The notes below the pieces were generated by a model. The model was given only the letters and a program-made list of their open reading frames with translations. It made no database searches and was not told the DNA's origin. Shown piece by piece: positions 1 through 11,959 of a DNA stretch of 64,000 nt (position 1 is its first letter; the number at the start of each line of letters is the position of its first letter). A program made the position numbers and the translations under genes. The DNA is taken from positions 682,001 to 746,000 of the forward strand of contig JAACJM010000005.1 of assembly GCA_013368315.1 (NCBI GenBank). Reading direction: 5' to 3'. Origin of the DNA: Tetrapyrgos nigripes. Its lineage: Eukaryota; Basidiomycota; Agaricomycetes; Agaricales; Campanellaceae.

Positions 1-388
1 CAGAGTGATTAAGCTTTGTGTATTGCACTGTACAGTATTGTAAAGAAAGGGGGAGATGGAGGATGAAGAGTGACACTACAGGCAAAATCCAGATCCCAAA
101 AATGTTCCCTCTCTCCACCATCATCCTTGTTGGAAAGGCGCAGCGTAAACAGGTGTATTTACAAGTAGATCTACCACAAAGTCTAAATAGTCTACCGGTA
201 TGATAGGGATTCAGGTCTTGGTAGATAGGATATGAATATAAAAGGAAATAAATTGGTAATACGGGCGGGTATAGGTAAAGCCTGGAGTCTGTCTTCTCAA
301 CACTCCCCCTCAGACGAAAGGCAGTTCAAAGCCTGGATAGCAGGAAGAAGAAGAAAAAACTTGAAGAGACACACAGCCCCTGAAGTCA
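1..388. other. no gene recognised
   Basis: No convincing coding exon is visible. It adjoins the decayed copia gag fragment at 389-670 and may be more of the same degraded retroelement, but I see no LTR ends. Confidence 0.4.
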
Positions 389-670
389 TTACAAAGCAAA
401 GACTTGGGCGGTAGTCAAAGACGCAGTTGGGGTCGTTGATTCGGTGGTATTTGTCGTTGTGGTATCAAATGTACGGTTGCGTAAATCAAGGTACCATTGT
501 GGGTACTGTCCAGCCCTTCCTCCCCCTTCTTTGAAGCAATCCTCAATGAGATGTCCTAGGCGCAAGCATTTCGGATTCGTGCAACGCAAGTTTGACCTGG
601 CCATCGCATTTAATGCATGTGAAGGATCCATTCCCAGTATTCCCGTGCTCCTCTCCCCCCCAGCAGACAA
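389..670 (-). pseudogene. Ty1/copia gag C-terminal fragment with zinc knuckle
   Basis: A 93-codon open stretch carries a nucleocapsid-like knuckle, CTNPKCLRLGHLIEDC, followed by a Gly-rich piece and QYPQWY, the pattern found at the end of copia-type Gag in fungi. The first two cysteines are four residues apart rather than the usual two, so the knuckle may be altered. No protease, integrase or RT follows in either direction, so this is a scrap of an old copia element. In a live element Gag would package the RNA genome. Confidence 0.55.
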
Positions 671-2204
671 TCCTCATCAATCCTAATATCACGAATCCCT
701 CCTTCTCTTCATGTCGCCACGCCTCCACGCCTCTCAACGTCTCATCTCATCTACCAATCACAAAACCAGCCAACGCCACCAACCATTAAACCTATACCCA
801 GTTTCCACTTTATCCTTTGTTCGAGTCTCCCTACATTCTTAATTGCACCACTGCTATTACGCGAAGGGATAGCTCCCCCGAACCCGTACCCGTTGAGTTA
901 GTAACAAAATCCTCCTCACAAAGCCCCTCCACAGCTCTAACTGTATCCGCACATGTCTTTTTGAGTCCTATCAAGGGCGATGTGTCAGAGGGATTGAGGG
1001 GGGTCGTTTTGTGTTGAGGAAGAGTCTGAGTCTTCTTGGGGGTCTGAAGTAGAGGCATCTACATTGTCATAAGAATGAGAATTACCGAGAAAAATCAGTA
1101 AAAAAGAAAGGAAAGAAAAAGAAGAAAGGACACAAAGAGAATAATGTAAAGATGACGACTGTGCTACTGTGATGATGATGGGAACGGGAATGGGGACCAG
1201 GATGGGTATGGCGAGGAGAAAGAGGGAGGGGTGATGAAGGCGAAGAACCAGAACTTGTAGAATCCACTGGGGAAAGGTGCCATTGCTTCACATGGCAAAT
1301 TACAAGGCCTGTTTAAGTAAAACAGTTTCATATGCAGTAAAAAATTCTTTTAATTAGATAGAGCCCAATACTGTACCATTTTAATGTAACAGCACCTTTA
1401 AATGACCTTGGATTAGAGGTATCCATAGTGATTCAGAGTCTCAGAGAGCGGCTCTTGATGACTTTTGATGGCTGTTGAGGGAAGGTAAACGCATCTGAAC
1501 CTGGTGCATCGACAGCAATGGAGGGAAGGCAGGAATGACATGTCAGTTGAGCGTCAGCTGAACAAGCTAGCTAGCCGCTATGTAAAAGTCTTATAAGAAG
1601 GGAAAGTAATATACTCAGATATAGCTGAGTACATACAAGAAAAACAAGGGAAAGATAAAACAATGACTATGCATTATGCTAGTCATTGAGTTTTGTCTGA
1701 GGGCTCAGCCCGAGAGAGGATCAGCACAGCCAGCGGGTCATATGATCGCCAAAACAACGCGTCAAGAAACGCGTCCCAATTCAGAATGGAAACCTGCGGC
1801 TAAAGAAAGCCAAGAGTTTTCGAGGCCGAGACCTGAGCTTCTAGGGTCCAGAAGACTAAGGAGTCTCAACACCTGGAACACCCAGAAACTGGAGAAAAAG
1901 GGGATGTGGTGGGTGGGCACGAAAAACTTCTCAAAGGTCTTTCAGCGTTGTTGACTGTCAGAGAGGAAGAAGACGCATTGAGTAACGTGATTGTTAATCA
2001 ACGAGTCAAGTTACAACGCAACAGTCACAACGCTCTGCTGGCTTATTGCGGAAATGGCAGTGTTCAGGCACTTCGGAGCGCTGAGGTGGCGTGTAAAAGT
2101 TAGAACCCGTGAAAAAGCTTGATACTCAATTGGGGGGTTGACATAAGTTAACTCGGCCTAAAGGGCCTCGTAAACCACCCCCATAAGCCCCCAACAAATC
2201 TCTC
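671..2204. other. intergenic, no supported gene
   Basis: Short open stretches exist on both strands (for example 1676-1954 and 1906-2103, +) but none resembles a known family and none joins through good splice sites. The piece at 1560-2100 begins after an AT-rich stretch and could be part of a degraded retroelement. I cannot support a call. Confidence 0.4.
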
Positions 2205-2990
2205 TCAGGCTCCACAGCTTGGTTTTGCACTATCTGGGAATCCGACGCCTAGAGGAAGGCTGTATAAATAAATGTCGGATGCGGCGGCGGCACCTTGAGC
2301 GATAGAGGAGACGTCGCAATACATGTTAGCGTTGGATAGTGGGAGGCAGGATGTGGAGAGGAGGGGGTAGGCGAGGAGAGCTGCGTAGATAACGAAGGTT
2401 AGCGACGTGTAATGCGAAGAGGAAGGGAGGAGAAAAGAGAAAAGACGTAAAAGAGATAGAGGAATCGAAAAAAAAAGCCAAAGAAAAAGACACTCACCAA
2501 CCCTAGTCTGCACAACAATCTCATTCCTCTCTCCCCACTCCTTCTGACGGTTATCCAGCATATCCTCTACCCAATCCCTCAAACTATTCCTACACTCGTC
2601 CTTCGCACCATCATCATTTGACCCATTCAGCCCAGGTGGGTTACACGTTCCCCATAGCACCTCATTTAACAGGGTAAGGATTAGTCTACGCGTCAACGAA
2701 CGAGTCAAGAGAAGCCTAGAGCACTCCGAAAGAGCGACAAGAACGGAAAGAATCCAAGTTGGTCACGTTGAGGAAGAAGTTGTAACATCCTTGCGTAGAA
2801 AGGTTTAATGGAAAGGAGGATTGATCCCAGGCTTGTGGGAAGGGTGTCGGTAATGCGGATGGAGAGGTGAAGGAAGGGATTGTGAGGACGTGTTGGTTTG
2901 ATGAGGAAGACGAAGAAGGATTTAACACGGACGAAGTGGATATAGAGGAGAAAGGAGTAGCGAAGGAAATGGATCACCCGGACCCGGACT
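2205..2990 (-). pseudogene. DUF7729-like secreted/membrane protein, decayed
   Basis: On the minus strand, successive frames give a Ser-rich lead, then PTPFPQAWDQSSFPLN, STQGCYNFF, SFRSCRSFGVL, then LLNEVLWGTCNPP, and after an intron starting gtgagt (about 2497) a hydrophobic stretch and YCDV...YLYSLPLG...PSC. The order of WD/FP, Cys, YLY-LP and PSC landmarks recalls the fungal DUF7729 family (function unknown). A stop and a one-base frame change near 2710-2715 separate the N-terminal part from the middle, and the C-terminus ends at a TGA right after PSCGA. I read it as a pseudogene. A missed intron at the break is the alternative. Confidence 0.45.
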
Positions 2991-3079
2991 CGGGTGCCCA
3001 TTTTGTGGGCCCAATAACGACGACTCTTCTACCACTAAAACCAACACGGCGGGATGGCGTACACACCTCTTACTCGTTG

Positions 3080-3758
3080 CTATGAGGATGAGCACGGGTG
3101 GTATAAGTAAAGACGGCCATAGACGGCGTCGTTTCGTTGTATCTGTACTACTCGCGCCAAAGGCGGGTAGCCATCCTCAGGTAAAAAAGCCTTGGACATA
3201 AACGACGGAGTATAGAATGACGGAGAAAAGGGTAAGGTCGGTGTAGGGGTAGGCGGAAATCTTGGAAGGACTTTTTTGTCAGTTGTACGATAACAACTTG
3301 AAATGATAATCTGATAAAAAAAGGACTCACTAGACTGTCCAGAATTATCCACTTCCTTGGCCTAAATCTTCGCTAACAAACCAGCTTCATTGTACGGTTT
3401 CAAAAGCGTCAGGAAACGAGTCTGTGCAAGGGAAAAGGGCAAGACGGTAGCACAGCACGTGACCTGACGTCAACTGTAACTTGAGGGCTGCTTTCCGGTT
3501 CCTTCTCTGCTTCCGCCAGGCTGAGCTCCAACTGGGCTCCCATCTGGGTAGTAAACAAATCAGTATATGAATGAACAGGTGGTGGTCAAGCCTGAATCTC
3601 CTTTGAAGCTTACATACCGTCGTCGTGATTTCTAGGATACCATCGCGCAAAAACGTTCGGTAAAGCAGTCTGAGGAGAACCGATATGAAATGAAAGGGTT
3701 TTGAGACAAAAAAGAGTCGCAAGTCAAAGGACTGCGAGAGAGTAGAAGAGACATTCAC
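3080..3758. other. short open stretches, no supported gene
   Basis: Minus-strand open stretches at 3080-3352 and 3387-3758 could be 5' exons of the DUF7729-like remnant or unrelated transcribed sequence. I see no domain landmarks and no confident splice chain. Confidence 0.3.
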
Positions 3759-3772
3759 AATTAATTGTCTCT

Positions 3773-5799
3773 TTATATTTCTAATATCTCATCACTGTCC
3801 AAGTCCACTATAGTATCCAATATTATGCTACGACCAGTCCGACCGTTCCTCCTCCTCAAACTCGAGACCGTTTCAAGTTCTATCTCACAAGTTTCTGACC
3901 ATGGCATAGTGGGAACAAAATCAATATCAATCAACCTTTGAGAGGAGAGAATCCCTTCATCAACTGATTTATGAAGGTTAAGAAGCATACGCGACACCAT
4001 TATCGTGGAAATGTTGAATGAGAATGTGAATAAGGGGTCTGTGGTGTAGACCTGTGGTGCAGGAGTGGAGGAAATTCAACAAACAGAAGGCAAAATGAAT
4101 ATTCTGAATACACACCTCGGACATCTAAGCCACAGAGCTAAGTCAGTAGACACGCATGCATATGGAAAAAGTTCGACTTACATAGTATGTTATTATATTT
4201 GCAAACGCCGAAAGCAGCATGAACCTGGTATATCCGTACGTCTGAGTAGTTGAAGACAAGAATTTACAGCATTGATACTTACAAGTAGTAGGCAGCACCT
4301 GTCATATAGAATAATCATGGAGGGGTAAGAAATTGATTATTCATTCGTCCGCCTAAATAGAAGAAATAATCACCATCTCTGAATAACAGCGCAATCAACG
4401 GATCCTGCAGCTGAGCATTGAAATTATGATAATGTCTCATCGACCAGGATTTCCATAGCGTGAATGAAAAGAGGAAAGATTCGAAAACTATACTCATTAT
4501 ATGTGGGATCATGCGTTCTGGTTACAAAAAGGAGAAAGAAAGAGTAAAGACATATCAGATTGAGCGTGAGTTTGATGCAAGTACAAGTGAGGGACGCACC
4601 GGAGGGACTGAGAAGACAAAGGTCAAAGCACACGACGAGGATGAAACGGGTTGAACATGACAGTGTTTGTTTCCTGAGGCATAAACAAATGGACTCACGG
4701 GTCGACAGGCAACGGGACCACACACCCTTCAGGATGCATTTCCATCTGTACGGTACTTCGGTCCAAGACCCGCCACTATTGGCGTACAGAGCACTCAGCG
4801 TTTAACGCAAGACCACACTGATCAAGTTCTGCTCACCATCGAAATCCCGATAAATAACGAATTTGTGACGGCAATAATCAACAAAATTCGACGGCTTCGT
4901 TCGTAAAGCGCGTATATACGCAAGTTGAGGGAGCCTGGCCGGGTTAAAGCCGACGTATATCCAGGATCGATAGATCGTGGAAAAAAAGAATTGAGAACGA
5001 AGGACGCATACTAGAGCCGAAGCATAGAAGAGCGGAGGGGCTGAAAGTCTACCTACCGTATCCAGCAATAATTCTTAAAATGACCCAAACGACATAGTAT
5101 GAATAGAATCGTGTGCACCTAGATAGATAAGCAAGCCAACATGCCACTTCAGAATTAAAGGGCAGATCTGGGATTTATCGATTGGAATTTACTGACGCCT
5201 GGAAAGTAAAAAGCAAAAGGTTCAGTGAGCCGGAACCATGACGTCGGCGCATAATTTAAAACAAGCCCGTGATGAACTGAATGAAGGGGTATGCACTCAC
5301 ACTAGTGCTCATCACTGAAAACTTCACCACCGTTACAGGAATCGTTCCGACCAATGCCAAATATCGGATGATAAGGAAGCAATAAGAGGATAGGATTTTG
5401 GGCCGCGTCCAGATGTACTTGACTTCATCGTCTAAAGCGATATCAACCAGATGCCACAGTCAACCACTGAGTACTAAGAAGTTAGGTAGGAGTGAGGCCG
5501 AACTCACCGAAAGTGATAATATGATCCCAAAAAAGAACCGCTATAAATTTTGCATTTGTAGCTTATAAAGGCGTCCACATCGGAAAGCTTGCAAAGATGA
5601 CATACTGATACTCAGGATGTACATATACCTATGAAACACTCTGCGGACCCGCAGAGTATCAGGATCAGTACGTATTAGAAACAGGCACTACGGGCAGGAA
5701 ACTTGCAAGGACATAGAAGAAATAGAAGGGAGCTACTCACATCGATATCTGCCCGTCAATACCGACGATTTCAACGCCGGGATTACTGTCCTGATCCAT
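3773..5799 (-). CDS. DUF6533-type multi-pass membrane protein, many small exons
   Basis: This gene is pieced together from small exons. The probable start is at 5799 (MDQDSNPGVEIVGIDGQIS). A mini-exon near 5520-5555 reads RFFFWDHIITF. It joins in phase to an exon at about 5305-5440 reading DDEVKYIWTRPK, then a hydrophobic helix ending SVMSTS before gtgagt. Further exons read FYSYYVVWVILR, then ALYERSRRILLIIAV with an ISM-gtgagc boundary near 4837, then FESFLFSFTLWKS...LFRDGDYFF (about 4360-4500), and finally SRMLLNLHKSV to the stop at 3773. The W/Y-DH-(I/L)-TF, E-(hydrophobic)-IW, RDG and LLLNL landmarks in that order are typical of the DUF6533 family of basidiomycete seven-helix-like membrane proteins, whose function is unknown. 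The middle exon borders are uncertain, so I give only the span. Confidence 0.65.
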
Positions 5800-5849
5800 A
5801 ATGGTATGATAATATCTTCCTCAGGATTGTAGTACGCGGTCGTTTTGGT

Positions 5850-6842
5850 TTTGTTCTTGGGTCGTGTTCGGGAGGAGAGGAAAGGAGAGGAAAGGAAAGG
5901 AGGGGATAAAGCAGAGGAAGATTGATGGATGAGAAACGAAAGAAATGCAAGGGAAGAGAGGGCGACAGAGAGGAGAGACAGGATTTTGGCAGTTGAAGGA
6001 CTAGGGCAAGGATAAGACAGCACAACTTGCACACGCCAAAAGAAATACAAGAACCCAAACGCGAAAACACAACAACAATGCAAATGACAATATTCCAATA
6101 CTATTCTTTACAGAAGTCTGGCTCCGGGTCCGGGTCCTGAAAGTGGAGGAAGAGACGCGCAGAGGGAGAGCAAGGGAAGATGATGGAAGACCGACGAAGC
6201 AAGACCGACGAAGGAAAGAAAAGAGGGAAGGGAATCCTCAGTAGAAAGAAAATGGGGAAGGTATCGTGCGTCCTTTTATAAAGCTTTTCGGCAACTTTTC
6301 GGGGGTCGCCACCAACTAATTTGGTGGCGAACTTGGTCTATGCACGCGCTAGCCCATGCCGTCTCTGCACCCCTGCCTTGGGAGGATTCAAGGTGTTCAT
6401 TAGCCGCAAGAGATCGTTTTGGTCTTGACGGAAGACAGGAAATTCGTCCATCCCGACTAGTGCCTCCTTTTATAAAAACTTTTCGGGTCCGTCGCGCTAG
6501 CAAACACCGCCCCCGTCAGGATTTAAAGTGTTCGTTCTAAGTTTACAATTCGGATTCATGTATGCTATATGCATATTGCATGTCTTGAGACCCTAGCATA
6601 CATAGCACTGCATGCATGATGCGATTTAGAAATGGAAAAGACAATGCCGTACTTAGGAATCTTCTTTAAGAGTCCTTCCTACACTTAAATAAGACCAATC
6701 TTACGGATACACCAGTGCCAATGGATAAGTAAGATAAATACACAATAATAGTATGTAAAGGAAGTGTGAGGTAGTACTAATACTGTAATATCATAGAATA
6801 ATGCCCAAATCCCATACTGCAGACAATGGCAAGATGCAACGG
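5850..6842. repeat. intergenic with an imperfect direct repeat bearing TTTTATAAA motifs
   Basis: Segments at about 6268-6400 and 6466-6540 share the sequence of features CTTTTATAAA, AACTTTTCGGG, CGCGCTAGC, then GATT(C/T)AAGGTGTTC or AAAGTGTTCGTT. The same TTTTATAAA box is repeated in the inverted ends of the large element at 33.37-42.43 kb, so this may be a relict relative. A small hairpin GTCGCCACCAA / TTGGTGGCGAA lies at 6304-6331. No gene is seen. Confidence 0.4.
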
Positions 6843-8922
6843 TTATAGCACCGCTTTCGCTCCTTCCGTCACAGTAACACCCTTGACGATCTGCTTAAAT
6901 CCTTCTATCGCTGCATAGCAAAACATATTCCAACCTTCCGCGTCCTGATGCCTCTTCGAACCCTGCGTATTCATCACCATCGACCCATTATAATCCCATG
7001 CCGAGACAGTAATAGCAGGCGTATTATGAGTACGTCCACCCAGTGCCATCAGAGGTATAACGAAAGGATGTTCGACATCGGTGCCCATCTTCGACTTTTG
7101 GTAAAGAGGGCTGAAGTCTCTGTAGAGACCGAGACGTTCCATGCTGCCAATAGATGATGGGATCATTCCAAGAGGTTTCGTACCCATCATAGCGTCTGCG
7201 CTGACGGTGCCCATGAGGGGAGCAAACTTCTGGGACATGGCTGCGGATTCGTGGAATGCAGATGGAGGCGTCTACATAGCGAAGCTTAGTCCCGAGAACA
7301 GTTACGCAACCCTTATGGACTTACTTGAGCCACGATTTTCAAAAAGGCTTTTGTGTCCGGAATCACGTCCTCCCAGAAAGCGGATGGATTGTTGTACCAT
7401 GTTCTGTTTATCTTTCCATCTTTGATGGCGAGGCATTTACGAATAGCGGCCATCGAATGGTATGTAGGGACCATGACGTTGAGAATTCCACCAGAGGTAC
7501 TCGTTCCATGTAAGGCTTGATATCTGGGGTAAACGTGACCTCGCTAGAATTATTGAATTAATGAAAGGCAAGGAACAAGATTGAAAGACAGTACCATATC
7601 GATTGGATTGATCTGGATACACCAAACCTCTGCTTTATGCCAATTCTCTTCCACCAGCGCCAGCATCTTCGGAGAATTCTGCTTCTTCGCCTCAGCAAGC
7701 AACATTCCCACTGTCTTCTCGACATCAGCCAAAAGCAAAATGGAATTCATCACCACTGTCATCGTGCATTTTGCCTTGCTACAGGCCAACGTGATGGCTC
7801 GAGTATCGGTTTGCGAAAGAGTGATTTTATTCAAGAGGGAATCACCAAATAAGGATGTTGCGTTAGCGGAGATCGGAACGGCTGTAGATGGGAAAGGCTG
7901 TCTATCAAATAGGACCTTTGGAGTTGGGAATGGGAAGAAAAAATCAGCATATACCCAAGTCGATGATGAAGTCTGGGTTGCACATACCATTGTGGATGGA
8001 TCAAGCTTTAGCACTGGTTCCGTACCAACGTCTGGCAATAGGGTCGTGGCGGCTGGAGTGAGTTTACTGATTTCGTTGCCCCACGGGAATCTTTCATAAG
8101 GCACGTAGGAGGGTTTTTTCGAGTCCTGTTCATTCTTCGTTGAGTATATGAATAAAAACGTAACTGAAGCCAACGAACCTGGACTTCTTTGACGACAAGC
8201 TTCATGTATAATTCGAAAACGCTCATTATTCCTCTTGCGTCGGCTGTCATATGCGGAGCAGAACACCTATCAAAAGGTCCTCCGTTAGCGCTGTCCATCT
8301 TTGACTATGAACAGAAAGTATACTTACATGACAATCCAATGCATATCATCAACCCCCCGCGCCACATGCGACTCCATCCCAAGATGACCCTCACTCGGAC
8401 GCCAAAAGTGGTCTTTCAACCACATCTCCCACTCTTCAAAAGTATAGATCTCATCACGCATCATGATACTGTTGTCTCCCCACTCTTCAAGACTCCTTAG
8501 TCCATTTGGAGTCAATTTGTCGTTCTTGCCAATGATGTCGTAGGAGAGAAGGAATGAATTGGGTTCCGGGTCGTCCTTGATAGAACTACAGCGATACGCT
8601 ATCCACGGTGCTTCAAAACGTGTCTTAATCCAAGCGGCTCGAATATGCGTGAAGATTTCTGGTTGGGAGATGGGCTCTTTGAAAGCAAGGATAACCAGCC
8701 CATATTGGTGCATGTTCCCATCGGAGTATTGACTGCGAAATCATATAAGAATCAAACACGGGTTAAGAAAGATATCTCTACATACCTAGTACATGCAGAG
8801 GACCTTTCCCTGCCATGCGCACGCCTGATATACTGCGTACGGTCGGGCGATAGCGTGAATTCCAAGTGCGAGGGTGGTAGTTGAGATTTTTGAACGGAGC
8901 GTTTTTCGACGGGAACAGCCAT
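6843..8922 (-). CDS. HXXXD acyltransferase-like protein, paralog A
   Basis: Seven exons: 8922-8786, 8732-8328, 8266-8179, 8125-7988, 7915-7595, 7543-7325 and 7271-6843, 1737 nt, giving 578 aa. Exons 2 to 6 have exactly the same lengths as in paralog B at 18.2-20.4 kb, which supports both models. At the exon 2/3 border it reads HWIVM then SAPHMTADARG. This HXXXD-type motif sits in a context recalling the condensation/CoA-dependent acyltransferase fold (as in the trichothecene acetyltransferase TRI3 family). The family assignment rests on that motif and general layout only. There is no signal peptide, so it is probably cytosolic. The substrate is unknown, and no biosynthetic cluster genes lie next to it, so a defined pathway cannot be inferred. 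No frameshift or stop is present. Confidence 0.75.
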
Positions 8923-9228
8923 GGAGATGCGAAGGGTTGGGATAATAAATAAAAGAAACCGGGGAGGGGAGTTGGGTGCCACACTGGTAGAAATGTGCAT
9001 TATATGCCTGCACTCCGCGCCAGGGTTACAACGCTAGTGGAGATACTAGCGGGAGGAGATAGATTAAGGGGCGTATCTATCTATGGAACATCGGTATTTT
9101 CGATGTATGAAACAAACTACACAGAGATTTAGATAGACCAGACGCACACACTCTGTTCAATGTTGTAAAAACTCAATAAATAAATTCTACACAGCTTCAA
9201 GCTTGACAATGGGTGACATGATCCCATC

Positions 9229-9650
9229 AATGGCACGCATTGATGATTGAAGAAGATCTTGACGACTATTTGTTTGTTTATCCAACTATAGGCAAAAAAG
9301 CATCCTTAGTGATATGTAGACAGTTCTCCAGACAGCCACTCTTCCATCCGTGGTCCAATTCGACGCATAGGCGCAAAATCAATGGCACGCATGGAAGATC
9401 TTGATGACTATCCGTCAGTCAGACATTTGTTTCATTGACTAGCGCAAAAATGAAATGCTTACCAGGCACATGTTGTCTAGAACAGGAGAAACCAAAACGA
9501 TGAAAACTTGGGAATAGAGCTCCGAACCCTCTGTATGGGATAATCACCTGCATAGCCTTGTGCAGAAAACAGCATCCTTAGTAATAGACGGTTCTCCAGG
9601 CAACCATTCTTCCATCCGTGGTCCAATTCGATGCATAGGCGCAAATGCTG
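9229..9650. repeat. imperfect direct repeats in intergenic DNA
   Basis: A block with AAGCATCCTTAGTGAT, CAGTTCTCCAGAC and CCATCCGTGGTCCAATTCGA at about 9298-9376 recurs at about 9567-9647. A second pair, CAATGGCACGCAT ... GAAGATCTTGA, lies at about 9229-9275 and 9381-9410. The whole 9.0-10.0 kb stretch looks like repeatedly duplicated non-coding DNA. No gene is seen. Confidence 0.6.
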
Positions 9651-10225
9651 CTTCGAAGCTACTAGAATTTCATCCAAGCGAGAAGAGAGATATAGCAGCC
9701 ACCATCAGTTGCTTGCTCAACTCCTACATCCCTTCAAGCGGCCCCTTGGACAATGACCATTGAAAACACCATAGCCACGATTCCAGTTGATTGTAGACAA
9801 GGAAAAAGGAAAATTGAAACGAGTCTTTTTGCCGAGCCTTTAGGTCCAGACCGATTCGGAGGCTCTGATGGAGACGAAAGAACTGCGGCCGCGTGTGACG
9901 ACTAATTAGAGAGAAAACGGCCGTCCGCGGAGTGGTGCCTGTTTCTTCTTCAGCGTAGAAGAAAAATGCGAAATAACTAAATTGGCGTCCTAGCCCTGAT
10001 TTTTGTCCGAACTTGGGTCTTGACCTGTCTTGACACCCAAATTTTTGTCCGAACCAAGGCCCAGGCTAACCCCAGGACATCTATCGTGGAACTTGAGGAG
10101 ATACCTCCTAGTAGCAATACTACGGGTCGAAATTTGAAAATGTATCCGCGTCGCAGAGAGTACCCAGGCCGCTGGGAGGTGGAATTTGATCCGGCGGAGC
10201 AGATATGTAACATATTTCGCTTAAT

Positions 10226-10954
10226 AGAGAGCTTGCGCAGAGCCACCTGCAGCCACGTGTGGCTTAGTAAGCGTGCGCAGAGCGGTTGGCTCGAAATCGT
10301 GTGCGCAACCCAAGTGCAGCCATATCTCGCTCATCAGCCCAACAACCGCCTTCCTTCCTCTTCGATTCTCAGTTGGCATCACAATCAAGGCCGCAGGGAA
10401 CTTACTGTGCAGCTCTGTGCACCATGGTACTGTAGGACATGTCAGAAGTATGGCAGGAACATTTGGCAGCTTTCATCAGGATACACAGGTGCGTATGCTG
10501 CTTTCTGTGTATTTTTTGGGCCTAAAATTGATTTAGAATGGCCCAGTCCCCTGCATCTCTGAGCTGGCCCTAAGCAATGATGCTGTTATGCATCCTCCCT
10601 CACCAACCTGTGCTTTCACTCCAGATATCCTCCCATCAAACATACTGTCTGACCCCAGCATCCTTTCCAGTTCATCTGTCTGCCCAGAGAAGCACATTAT
10701 TTCTCTCACAAGCTCTCATAGTTCATATACATCAAAACTCTGTTATGCTAGTTTTTGTACATCATATCCCAGTTCTTTTGTGCTCAGTCTATTCCTGGAT
10801 GCTCCCTCCATCACTTCCTATGCTTCTTTTGCATGTACTCACTGTAGCTACCTCAATATACACTTTGCAACTTGCGCACATGATTTCGAGCCAACCGCTC
10901 TGTGCACGCTTACTAAGCCACACGTGGCTGCAGGTGGCTCTGCGCAAGCTCTCT
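10226..10954. mobile_element. TIR element (MITE-like), 729 bp
   Basis: Inverted ends of 83 bp (10226-10308 and 10872-10954) begin AGAGAGCTTGCGCAGAGCC and match except at two positions. Both mismatches are CpG versus CpA. The element is bounded by AAT on each side (10223-10225 and 10955-10957), a possible 3-bp target duplication. The interior is Ser/Thr/Leu-biased in all frames and I find no transposase in it, so it is non-autonomous. The long, near-identical TIRs say that it is fairly young. Confidence 0.75.
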
Positions 10955-11102
10955 AATGTATCTAAGCCTTTAAGACAATAAACAACATACCTATTAGTAG
11001 CTATTAGTGCACGTCTAACCCTCTTGTGCATACCTCTCTCAGCACAATGAAGTCAGGAATGAATATACTTTGAACTCCGTCCTCGAGATATCTGGAATCG
11101 TT

Positions 11103-11274
11103 CATCACAAAAAATGACGCTCAGTTATAATCCCATTCTCGACATTATATTGGATCATGATCAGTTATAATTGGATTATAACTACTAAAAACCAGCTAGA
11201 AGGTTTTTATAACCTAGATAGAACCTGGTTGAGATGTTTCTACCAATTATAACAGAGTGTCATTTTTTGTGATG
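11103..11274. mobile_element. MITE, 172 bp
   Basis: The ends form an inverted repeat: CATCACAAAAAATGAC...GTTATAAT on the left and ATTATAAC...GTCATTTTTTGTGATG on the right, about 28 bp with one indel. GTT lies directly outside each end. The inside is AT-rich with TTATAAT-type palindromes and no coding potential. Confidence 0.7.
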
Positions 11275-11689
11275 GTTGACAACAAAGCACAAATGCTCTT
11301 TCGTTACATTGTGAGGTGACGTCCTCACGGTATTACTTGTCCGATCGGCCGGGTATAACTCAAGTATAACTCCACAAAAAACAAGAGTCCGGACTTGCCT
11401 GCAAGCTGATATCGATGTTGGATGCAAGCAAAATACAATCACTTGAACGACGAAGTCAGAAGTACGCAGTAGAGTGAGATGCCAAACCCACATGTTTTCA
11501 GGACAGGCTGGTTCACATTTTGAGACTTTCCTCCATTGCGATGAGCGACAAGTGTGTAGAACGTCCGCAATCGCAAGGATACAGAGTCTACATGAGACCA
11601 GCCAAACACATTTTTATGTAGGCCCTTTACTGCCATACTGAGACCACTCAGTCAGTAAGTACATGTACATACTTTATAGTCCTTTTTTT

Positions 11690-11758
11690 GTTGTGCAGCG
11701 ATAGACGGATTTAATCAGATCGCCAAGGATGTGGAAGGAGCGAAAGCGGTGCTATAAC
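11690..11758 (+). pseudogene. 3' remnant of a third acyltransferase-like paralog, inverted
   Basis: On the plus strand the end reads AAIDGF(N)QIAKDVEGAKAVL and a TAA stop at 11754-11756. It matches the C-terminus of paralog A (AAIEGFKQIVKG...EGAKAVL) and of paralog B. The similarity runs on into the 3' flank: the sequence to about 11920, including a CTA microsatellite and ATTTATCTTACTTATC, mirrors paralog A's downstream DNA at 6720-6842. Only the tail of the gene survives. It is in opposite orientation to the two intact copies. Confidence 0.75.
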
Positions 11759-11816
11759 CGTTGGATCTTGTCATTGTCTAGAGTATGCGATTTGGGCATT
11801 ATTATTATATGATCTT

Positions 11817-11863
11817 CTACTACTACTACTACTACTACTACTACTATTACTACTACCACCTCA
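11817..11863. repeat. CTA/TAC trinucleotide microsatellite
   Basis: About a dozen CTA units with a few interruptions, lying in the duplicated 3' flank of the acyltransferase remnant. The corresponding site beside paralog A (6765-6795) is much shorter, so the array expanded after duplication. Confidence 0.9.
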
Positions 11864-11959
11864 CATTCCCTTTACATACTATCATCATGTATTTATCTTA
11901 CTTATCTGGGTATTTGGGCGGATGTAATGTAAAAAGGCTTCTAAACGGGCATGCGGTTT

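Noticed and set aside
10577..10981. Two overlapping 120-130 codon frames inside the 729-bp TIR element
   Set aside because: Ser/Leu/Thr/His-biased, read across the inverted repeat, and have no transposase motif.
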